A stretch of DNA of 13,435 nt from Prevotellaceae bacterium UBA1716 (lineage in GTDB: Bacteria > Bacteroidota > Bacteroidia > Bacteroidales > Bacteroidaceae), in the NCBI GenBank assembly GCA_002317225.1, contig DCIW01000237.1, forward strand, positions 1,674 through 15,108. The letters are read 5' to 3'. Both the position numbers and the translations under genes were made by a program. Shown here piece by piece: positions 7,124 through 13,435 of this stretch. Under the pieces are notes generated by a model, which saw only the letters and a program-made list of their open reading frames with translations, was not told the origin of the DNA and did not search any database. The stretch's first letter is position 1. The number at the start of each line of letters is the position of its first letter.

Positions 7124-7861
7124 ATGGCATATAAGCATAGATACGACCAGTCCGAAGGTCAATATTCTAAAGACAAGTTTTCTTCGCCAAAAATCATTTT
7201 TTACTTGTTGCTTGCCGTTGTGTTTATATTGCCCATTTTTCTGTATATTAACACCAGCGAAGACACTGTGACCGAGGAGAAATACAAGGTGAAAAATGAT
7301 ATGTTCCGCTCTTTGAGCGTATCCGAACTCGAATATGTCGTAAGCACTTCCAAAAAAGAAAGCGATCGTGAGGATGCCCTTTTCATTCTTTTCGAGACAT
7401 ACCGCAATCGGAGCGTGTTCAATCTCTATGACTTCTACCTCAACCACAAAGGCGAACGATTTACCGATGAGGCTTATGCTATCGTTATCCATGTGTGCGA
7501 CAGCCTTTACGATGCAGCACTCGCTAGCAATACCGAACAGGGATGGTCTGATTATCTCGTTTCCGTTCCTGAGGATTTCCAACGTGATGCACTCGATCGC
7601 TACAACGATTTTCGTTGGGAGCATACTGCTGACAAATGGGACACAGAAGAGAAAGCATGGGAGCAGGTAGGACAGCAGAAAGGTGCCGGTGCCTACCAGC
7701 GTTACATCAAGATGTACCCCGAAGGCGAACACATCAACGAGGCTCGCACAACCATCAAGCAAATCAAACGCGACGAAGCCCGCCGTGAGCGCAACCAAGA
7801 ACTCGATCGACAACGCTATAAGCAATGGATTGATAAGGTCAATAAGGCGCGTTGGAAATAA
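7124..7861 (+). CDS. Membrane-anchored repeat protein of unknown function
   Basis: I do not recognise a named family for this 245-residue protein. A charged N terminus of about 22 residues precedes one hydrophobic segment at about 24-42 (IIFYLLLAVVFILPIFLYI), so it is probably a single-pass inner-membrane protein with its C-terminal part in the periplasm. The rest is highly charged and alpha-helical in character. Four degenerate units start near residues 67, 101, 140 and 190; the clearest reads AYQRYIKMYPEGEHINEA. The pattern, an aromatic pair, a hydrophobic residue, then about 9-12 residues and a helix starting with Ala, resembles TPR-like repeats of Bacteroidetes envelope proteins. Residues 212-245 are very basic and may form a coil. 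It is the only plus-strand gene here, with its own promoter and terminator, so a role in arabinose use is not implied. Confidence 0.85.
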   Translation: MAYKHRYDQSEGQYSKDKFSSPKIIFYLLLAVVFILPIFLYINTSEDTVTEEKYKVKNDMFRSLSVSELEYVVSTSKKESDREDALFILFETYRNRSVFNLYDFYLNHKGERFTDEAYAIVIHVCDSLYDAALASNTEQGWSDYLVSVPEDFQRDALDRYNDFRWEHTADKWDTEEKAWEQVGQQKGAGAYQRYIKMYPEGEHINEARTTIKQIKRDEARRERNQELDRQRYKQWIDKVNKARWK

Positions 7862-7879
7862 TGATTATAAAATGTAAAA

Positions 7880-7907
7880 CAAACGCTCGTCATTTGACGG
7901 GCGTTTG
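7880..7907 (+). terminator. 12-bp hairpin terminator between convergent genes
   Basis: CAAACGCTCGTC (7880-7891) pairs with GACGGGCGTTTG (7896-7907) around an ATTT loop. The one non-Watson-Crick position is a U-G wobble in plus-strand RNA but a mismatch in minus-strand RNA, favouring use by the plus-strand gene ending at 7861. On the minus strand the stem is followed by TTTTACATTTT, so it could also end the GH43 transcript. Confidence 0.8.
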
Positions 7908-7957
7908 CTGCATAAAAGGCGAACTCAATAGTCTGCCTGAAAGATGTCAATAACTTG

Positions 7958-9394
7958 TTATTTTTCGTCTGCCTTCCACCAATCGAAGTTGAAGAGTTTG
8001 CATCCCTTAAGACCTTGATAAACGAAATAGATATCATGTTTACCTGTGATTGATTCCTTTACAGAAGCAGAGAATGTTTCCCATTCTTCCCAACCACCAG
8101 TTGGTTTGACTTCAATCTTTGAGATTAACTTGCCCTTAACAGAATCAAGGTGAACTTCGAGATTACCACCTTGAAGACCTGATGCTGCAGATATTGTAAT
8201 ACTCTTAGGACCCTTAGCACCAAAGTCTACTTCACGAAGCTTTTGCCAATCTCCATTCTGGATATCGGAAACCCAAACACGATTCTGCTTCTTGTTCCAC
8301 TCTGTGCGAAGGCCTTGGGAATATGCGATGGTTTCACCCTCTGTACGAACATAAGGATTGAGTGTGGCGATTGGAGAGACACCTTCCTTTGTTGGCTTGA
8401 TTTCCGGAATACGACCATCTGCCTGGAACTTGAATTCTTCACAACTTACAGAGCGTGCAAAACCACCTCCCTTAGGCAACCAACCTGTATGATAGAAGAA
8501 GTAGTTATGTCCCTTAAACTCAACGATTCCACTATGGTTTGTGAAAGAATTAGTGAAATTGGTCTGAGCCATCACAATTCCATTGTAAGTCCAAGGTCCT
8601 TGTGGGTTGTCACTCTCACTATAAGCGATGCATTCAGGTACTCCACCAGCTGCATAAACCATGAAGTATTTGCCCCAAGCAGAGTTCTTCTTGACAGGTT
8701 TCACAGCACCATTTGCCTTGTTAGCCTTGTACTCCTTCATTGCTTGATCGAATGTCTTCTGATGCATGAGCCAAGGACCTTCTGTGTAGCGCTTCACTTC
8801 TTGATCTGGAGATTTCTTGAGAACATCCATCACATCACATTTCACCTCACCCGCGAGACTTATCATATCGTCGTTGAGCTTGACAGAGTAGAGTTTTGGA
8901 TTTCCCCAACAAAGGTAAGCTTGACCGTCTGCATCAATCCAAACTGATGGGTCGATATGATCCCATGAACCATTCTCGTAGAGTGGTTTACCAAGTGGAT
9001 CCTTGTAAGGTCCTGTAACCTTATCTGCAACTGCAACACCGATAGCCATACCACCGCTCAACTTAGAGTGAACAGGGATATAGAGGTAGAACTTACCATT
9101 GCGTTCGATACATTGAGGAGCCCAAGCACGGTCATCAGCCCATGTGAAGTCACACTGAGCGAGTGGACAACCATGGTCTGTCCAGTTGACCATATCTGCT
9201 GTGGAGAAGAGTCGCCAGTCGTTCATCCAGAAGAAGTCGGCACCTTCTTCATCATGTCCTGTAAAGACATATAGTCTGTCACCACTTACCATTGGAGCAG
9301 GGTCAGTGGAGAAACAAGTCTGTACGATTGGGTTTTGTGCTGATGCTACAAGACTGAAGCCAAGCGCACAGAGAGAAAAGAGAGTTTTTTTCAT
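7958..9394 (-). CDS. Secreted GH43 arabinofuranosidase-like enzyme with C-terminal CBM6-like domain
   Basis: The 478-residue protein has a signal peptide (residues 1-19, cleavage after ASA before Gln20) and a five-bladed propeller GH43 domain to about residue 340. The three family carboxylates are visible: Asp31 in STDPAPM (base), Asp148 in HIDPSVWIDADG (pKa modulator) and Glu205 in YTEGPWL (acid). Residues about 345-474 look like a CBM6 beta-sandwich, ending in FNFDWW as these modules do. The arrangement resembles arabinoxylan arabinofuranohydrolases that remove L-arabinose side chains from xylan; beta-xylosidase activity cannot be ruled out. A Lys-rich stretch at 212-238, just after the catalytic Glu, looks like a family insertion. 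The start lies 6 bases after the GH115 stop, so the two are translationally close and surely co-transcribed. Confidence 0.92.
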   Translation of the reverse strand: MKKTLFSLCALGFSLVASAQNPIVQTCFSTDPAPMVSGDRLYVFTGHDEEGADFFWMNDWRLFSTADMVNWTDHGCPLAQCDFTWADDRAWAPQCIERNGKFYLYIPVHSKLSGGMAIGVAVADKVTGPYKDPLGKPLYENGSWDHIDPSVWIDADGQAYLCWGNPKLYSVKLNDDMISLAGEVKCDVMDVLKKSPDQEVKRYTEGPWLMHQKTFDQAMKEYKANKANGAVKPVKKNSAWGKYFMVYAAGGVPECIAYSESDNPQGPWTYNGIVMAQTNFTNSFTNHSGIVEFKGHNYFFYHTGWLPKGGGFARSVSCEEFKFQADGRIPEIKPTKEGVSPIATLNPYVRTEGETIAYSQGLRTEWNKKQNRVWVSDIQNGDWQKLREVDFGAKGPKSITISAASGLQGGNLEVHLDSVKGKLISKIEVKPTGGWEEWETFSASVKESITGKHDIYFVYQGLKGCKLFNFDWWKADEK

Positions 9395-9400
9395 AATTAT

Positions 9401-11770
9401 TTATTTGTATGTAATTTTTTGAATTATCTGTCCAGGATCACCAATAGTAAGTGTAATCTTATGAGATGCAACATTCTTATTCAAAGGAAGTGTAGCAATG
9501 AACTCTTTTCTGTTCTCAAGCACTTGAATCTTCCATTCAATGCTCCATTCCTTAAATACATTCTTGAATGTAACAGGCGAACCATTATCCACACTCATGA
9601 TGATGCTATTGCCCTTTTCGTAAGCGACAGGCCACATAGGAAGCACACTCAAGCAAACCGTTACACTATCAGCATTGTTTGCAACCTCAATAGGAACATC
9701 AATCGAACCTTTAGCGTTCTCATCAAGAGGCTCGCCCATTTGCAAAGCAATCCAATCAGTTCCAAGACCTTCGATAAGACGGAAAGGAGATGGAACATTG
9801 AGTTTTGATATATCAACCTTATTAGCAAACTCAACGTGCAACTGTTCCTTTGGCAATTTGTAAGCATCAGTAGGCTTGTCGCTAAGTTCAGGCATAAGAT
9901 GATACTTAGCAGTGTAACCAGGTGGAATCTTTGACATCATCTGATTCCATTTGCCATCAAGAATAGAATTATACTGATTGAGCAAAACTGTCAAACTATC
10001 GAATGCACATTTAGACTCTTTAGCATAGAACTGATTGCCTGTTTCATGATTACGCTGTGCAAAAAGATACTTGCGATTCATCTGATTAGCAGAAAGAACT
10101 GCATAACCGAGCATTTCGAATAGGGAAGGGCGAAGACCGCTTTCCACATTATTATATATATAGGTGTAAGCCTTAACGATATCATCGTAATCGCTTAGAC
10201 GCTTCTGAGCAGAACCTGTTTCAAATGAGAAGTCGGTATCGTGAAGTCGATTGTTCTCATTGCTGTCCCATTCCATTTCATATCCCATAAACTCAGGTTT
10301 GCGGTCCCAAGCAAGTCGATAGTAATTGTCAAGAACAAACTGGAAATCGTCCTTAAACTGTTCACCATAAATGTTAGCAAGCCATTGAGCCTGATAACGA
10401 TTCACGTTTGAATAATTGAATGTAGAGAAATCCCAAGCCATATTGAAGAAATGAGTCATTTCTATCTCCATTGGCTTGATATCACCTACATTGAGCAACC
10501 AATAGCGGTCAGCTCCTGCATCATACGCTTTCTTGAGTTCTTCGTACATAAGTGCTGGAGCAGTTGTTGAAATCCAAAGATTATCGTGTGGAGTACCGAG
10601 ATAACTGAGATGATAATAAACTCCGCTATGACCATTACGCTTACGTTCGGATGCATTGCTAACTCGCTTCATATAGCCATAGTTGTCGTCTGGCCAAACA
10701 AGTGTAATGTCTTCAGGAACCTTCAGACCTGCATCATAAATGTCGAGTGTCTCTTTGTAAGGAACAAATATCTGCGGAATGGAATTAGCATTCTTTCCCT
10801 TGTACTTTTCAAGAATAGCACGTTGCTCTGCCATCACCTTTTCGAGAGTGCGAGCACGAACCGAATTATCCGTACTTCCTTTCATGGCCTCATCATGAAG
10901 ACCACGCATACCAGTTGTATAGATATTATCAAACTCGGCAGTTTCCTTTATTCGATTGTCAAACTTCTCAAGAATCTTTGTCTTATTAGTTTCGTAGTTC
11001 CATTCGCCATCACGAGCCTTGTCCCATTCGGATTTTGCTGCATTGTTGAAAAGCAATGGTTCGCAATGACTTGTCGTAATCATTATGCCCCATTCATCTG
11101 CACGCTTTTGACTTTCGGGATGACTATAGAAAGCACCAGTACAACCATGCATTGCTGGAGCAACCATATTGCCTTTGAGACGAAGAATAAGTTCGCAGAC
11201 CTTGTCATAAGTCTTTGGACCAATATCACCAAGTTCCTTTTCAAAAGTATGTTGTGCCCAAGTCTTCATGCCCCAATCTTCGTCGTTGATGAATACACCA
11301 CGATACTTGATTGTAGGAGATTTGCTTACATAATTCTCCGAATACTCAACTTGAGCACTCTTCTTAACCGGTACATCAGCAAACCAATACCATGGACTCA
11401 CTCCAATCATTTCGCTGATATGCAACACGCCATAAGCAAGACCACGTGCATCCGAACCTGTGACACGAACAGTCTGTTTATCGCTATCAATAGCAAATCG
11501 CTCCCATTCGTTACGAAGTTCCTTGTGCTTGTTCGAAAACTTTTGTGTTGCAAGAACTACCTTATATCCTTTTGCAGAAGAGTTAGTCGAAACTTTTGGT
11601 CTGATGCCTGAAACGCGTTCGATATCATCAGCCAGTACATTTGCCATCTTGCACACTAAGGCATTATCGTTTTTATCATATATGATTGTAGCCTTTGTCA
11701 AATCAATTGCATTAGCATTTTGACTGAATGCAAAGATAGCAAAGCATAGAGAAAGAAGGGTTCGTTTCAT
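9401..11770 (-). CDS. Secreted GH115 xylan alpha-1,2-glucuronidase
   Basis: This 789-residue protein has a signal peptide (about residues 1-21, ending NANA) and matches GH115 in layout: an N-terminal alpha/beta domain finishing in GLAYGVLHISEMIGVSPWYW, a TIM barrel from about residue 150, and later helical and beta-sandwich regions up to a closing DPGQIIQKITYK. Conserved segments include VFINDEDWG (160-168), KGNMVAPAMHG (199-209), HCEPL with Glu237, TGMRGLHDEAM (286-296), WPDDNYGYMKR (359-369) and YHLSYLGTPHDNLW (386-399). GH115 enzymes remove glucuronic acid or its 4-O-methyl form from internal and terminal xylose of xylan. I cannot assign the acid and base with certainty; Glu237 and Asp361/Asp362 are candidates. 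The length is at the short end for the family, but no module looks truncated. It lies between GH95 and GH43 genes. Confidence 0.93.
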   Translation of the reverse strand: MKRTLLSLCFAIFAFSQNANAIDLTKATIIYDKNDNALVCKMANVLADDIERVSGIRPKVSTNSSAKGYKVVLATQKFSNKHKELRNEWERFAIDSDKQTVRVTGSDARGLAYGVLHISEMIGVSPWYWFADVPVKKSAQVEYSENYVSKSPTIKYRGVFINDEDWGMKTWAQHTFEKELGDIGPKTYDKVCELILRLKGNMVAPAMHGCTGAFYSHPESQKRADEWGIMITTSHCEPLLFNNAAKSEWDKARDGEWNYETNKTKILEKFDNRIKETAEFDNIYTTGMRGLHDEAMKGSTDNSVRARTLEKVMAEQRAILEKYKGKNANSIPQIFVPYKETLDIYDAGLKVPEDITLVWPDDNYGYMKRVSNASERKRNGHSGVYYHLSYLGTPHDNLWISTTAPALMYEELKKAYDAGADRYWLLNVGDIKPMEIEMTHFFNMAWDFSTFNYSNVNRYQAQWLANIYGEQFKDDFQFVLDNYYRLAWDRKPEFMGYEMEWDSNENNRLHDTDFSFETGSAQKRLSDYDDIVKAYTYIYNNVESGLRPSLFEMLGYAVLSANQMNRKYLFAQRNHETGNQFYAKESKCAFDSLTVLLNQYNSILDGKWNQMMSKIPPGYTAKYHLMPELSDKPTDAYKLPKEQLHVEFANKVDISKLNVPSPFRLIEGLGTDWIALQMGEPLDENAKGSIDVPIEVANNADSVTVCLSVLPMWPVAYEKGNSIIMSVDNGSPVTFKNVFKEWSIEWKIQVLENRKEFIATLPLNKNVASHKITLTIGDPGQIIQKITYK

Positions 11771-11790
11771 TTAGTCGATTAGTTAAAACA

Positions 11791-11823
11791 TAGGGTGCAA
11801 ATAAATTATTATTTGCACACCTA
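11791..11823 (-). terminator. Hairpin between GH95 and GH115 genes
   Basis: GTGCAAATAA (11795-11804) and TTATTTGCAC (11809-11818) form a perfect 10-bp stem with an ATTA loop; four more pairs (TAGG with CCTA) extend it beyond a single bulged A. It occupies most of the 70-base gap. No promoter follows it and no clear U-run is present on the minus strand, so an attenuating or mRNA-stabilising role inside one operon is more likely than full termination. Confidence 0.6.
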
Positions 11824-11840
11824 TATAGTATTTGATAGAT

Positions 11841-13435
11841 TTACTTTGACTTAATAGCAACTGCCTTATTAGCAGTTACATCAAGTTCATATTCGTAGAC
11901 ACCGAGTTCGTCGTAAGTCTTAAGAAGTTTGCCTTGAGCAATTGGAGACTTTGTACGAACGATAATCTTTCCTGAATATTTAGGAAGGATAGATGCATTA
12001 GTAAGCTTACCATTCTTCCATGTGATGCTAACCTGATTGCCACCACGAGCTCTGAGTCCTGATACAGAACCTTCTGTCCATACTTCAGGAAGAGCTGGGA
12101 GAAGAGAAACAACAGAAAGGTTCTCTTCCTTCATTGAAACTTCGCTCTGCATCAACATCTCTACAATACCTGCTGTTGCACCAAAGTTACCATCAATCTG
12201 GAATGGTGGGTGAGCATCGAAGAGGTTAGGGAATGTACGACCATCAGGATGTGACATTGTGTCGTCTCTACCTTCAGATGGAAGGAGTCGGAGCATATTG
12301 CTGATAATCTTGAAAGCATGATTGCCATCGAGCATACGAGCCCAGAAGTTAATCTTCCAACCAAGACTCCAACCAGTTGCCTGGTCACCACGCTGGTTAA
12401 GTGTAACACCAGATGCCTTCCAAAGTTCAGGAGTAGTATAAGGCGAAATCTGTGCTGAAGGATAAAGACCATAAAGGTGTGAGATGTGACGATGCTCATC
12501 GCGTGGGTCGTCGAGGTCTTCAATCCACTCCTGAAGTTGTCCGTACTGACCAACCTTCATAGGAGGAAGTTTAGCGATTGCCTTAGCGAGGATGGTTTGG
12601 TATTCTGCGTCTTCGCCCAATATCTTTGCTGCATACATTGCCTGAGAAAGTGCATCGTAAGCAATCTGATTATCCATTGTACAACCAGCTGTAACTGTAG
12701 ATCTCTTACCACGACCACCATGTTCTGGAGAAACAGATGGAGCAACAAGAAGCATGCCATCGTGCTCAACCATAAAGTCAAGATAGAAATCGGCAGCGCC
12801 CTTGATGATAGGGTAGTACTGCTTCAAGAAATCCTTGTCGAGAGTATAGAGGTAATGCTCCCAAATATGAGTTGTGAGCCATGCACCGCCGTTAGGGAAC
12901 ATGCCCCAAGTAGCACCATCAATAGGACCAGCAACACGCCAAAGGTCAGTGTTGTGATGTGCCACCCAACCACGACAACCATACATCACCTTTGCAGTCT
13001 CTTTACCAGTTTCGCTAAGGTCGCGAACCAAAGAGAAGAGGGGTTCCGCACATTCTGTAAGTCCACAAACTTCTGCTGGCCAATAGTTCATTTCAGCATT
13101 AATGTTGATTGTGTACTTGCTGTCCCAAGGGGCATTCATCTTGTCATTCCAAACTCCCTGAAGGTTTGCAGCCTGACCGCCTGGTTGAGAAGAAGAGATA
13201 AGGAGGTAACGACCATAATTAAAAAGGAGAGCTACCATTCCGTAGTCCTTGCTTCCGTAGAACTTATCAAGACGCTGAATGGTTGTGAGGTTCTTGTTTT
13301 CTTCTACTGAAGGAAGAGTAAGTTTAACACGATTATACTGTGGTCGGTAAGCAGCAATATGACGCTTGAGGAGTTGTGCATACTTTGTGTTTGCAACAGC
13401 CTCGATAATTGCATTTGCCTTTGCAGCCGCATCAC
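11841..13435 (-). CDS. GH95 alpha-L-fucosidase/alpha-L-galactosidase (5' end cut off by window)
   Basis: The frame is open from the right edge (first complete codon at 13433-13431) to the TAA at 11843-11841, giving 530 codons of the central and C-terminal part. The first internal Met at 13238 is not the start: coding sequence clearly continues upstream (TIQRLDKFYGSKDYG). GH95 motifs are all present: PGGQAANLQGVWND, ININAEMNYWPAE with the conserved Asn pair, HHNTDLWRVAGP, GGAWLTTHIWEHY, APSVSPEHGG with the likely acid Glu, and PFQIDGNFGATAGI with the catalytic Asp. The family inverts alpha-1,2-L-fucosyl linkages, while some gut members act on alpha-L-galactose of complex glucuronoarabinoxylan. 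Clustering with GH115 and GH43 favours the latter, but sequence alone does not decide. The signal peptide would lie outside the window. Confidence 0.93.
   Translation of the reverse strand, partial: DAAAKANAIIEAVANTKYAQLLKRHIAAYRPQYNRVKLTLPSVEENKNLTTIQRLDKFYGSKDYGMVALLFNYGRYLLISSSQPGGQAANLQGVWNDKMNAPWDSKYTININAEMNYWPAEVCGLTECAEPLFSLVRDLSETGKETAKVMYGCRGWVAHHNTDLWRVAGPIDGATWGMFPNGGAWLTTHIWEHYLYTLDKDFLKQYYPIIKGAADFYLDFMVEHDGMLLVAPSVSPEHGGRGKRSTVTAGCTMDNQIAYDALSQAMYAAKILGEDAEYQTILAKAIAKLPPMKVGQYGQLQEWIEDLDDPRDEHRHISHLYGLYPSAQISPYTTPELWKASGVTLNQRGDQATGWSLGWKINFWARMLDGNHAFKIISNMLRLLPSEGRDDTMSHPDGRTFPNLFDAHPPFQIDGNFGATAGIVEMLMQSEVSMKEENLSVVSLLPALPEVWTEGSVSGLRARGGNQVSITWKNGKLTNASILPKYSGKIIVRTKSPIAQGKLLKTYDELGVYEYELDVTANKAVAIKSK

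Noticed and set aside
7106..7825. A 239-codon open frame on the minus strand opposite the plus-strand gene
   Set aside because: It mirrors the codon structure of the plus-strand gene, which has a promoter, membrane segment and internal repeats; the minus frame shows no family motifs and would run through the convergent gene.
8243..8947. A 234-codon plus-strand open frame inside the GH43 gene
   Set aside because: Antisense shadow of a gene whose catalytic residues and CBM6-like domain are intact.
10586..11611. A 341-codon plus-strand open frame inside the GH115 gene
   Set aside because: It is fully antisense to a gene with strong family motifs, is rich in Cys, Ile, Ser and Thr as expected of an antisense shadow, and has no promoter.
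12486..13310. A 274-codon plus-strand open frame inside the GH95 gene
   Set aside because: Antisense to conserved GH95 motifs across its length, with no recognisable protein features.

Overview
The window looks like part of a Bacteroidetes chromosome, most likely a Prevotella/Segatella-type gut or rumen bacterium. The evidence is protein family content (a NUDIX-type AraR and GH43, GH115 and GH95 enzymes), AT-rich leaders without clear Shine-Dalgarno sequences, and a promoter that exactly fits the Bacteroidetes consensus TTG-N19-TAnnTTTG. The species call is inferred from protein style, not from a marker gene.

Two minus-strand gene blocks are separated by one plus-strand gene. The right block (about 7958-13435) encodes three secreted glycoside hydrolases in transcription order: GH95 (5' end cut by the window edge), GH115 alpha-glucuronidase and GH43-CBM6 arabinofuranosidase-like enzyme. 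Together they would strip L-galactose or L-fucose, (4-O-methyl)glucuronic acid and L-arabinose from substituted glucuronoarabinoxylan. They look like part of a polysaccharide utilization locus; no SusC/SusD pair, hybrid two-component sensor or backbone xylanase lies in the window.

The left block (1-6753) is an L-arabinose catabolic operon in the order mutarotase (galM-like, predicted lipoprotein), Na+/sugar symporter, araR, araD, araA, araB (3' end cut by the window edge). Arabinose is epimerised at C1 outside the cytoplasm, imported, isomerised to L-ribulose, phosphorylated, and converted to D-xylulose 5-phosphate. The regulator is a NUDIX-fold protein with a degenerate catalytic box, matching the family in which L-arabinose releases the repressor from DNA. 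A strong promoter lies before the mutarotase gene, and stable hairpins or repeats sit at three internal junctions (galM/symporter, symporter/araR, araA/araB), which may tune expression of each segment.

Between the blocks, a 245-residue membrane-anchored protein of unknown function is encoded on the plus strand (7124-7861). It carries four degenerate repeats, has its own promoter divergent from the ara promoter, and ends at a strong hairpin. No RNA genes, mobile elements or CRISPR arrays were seen. The window is mostly a recognisable carbohydrate-use region; the least explained items are the plus-strand repeat protein, the AATTAGG heptad repeats before araB, and the intercistronic hairpins.
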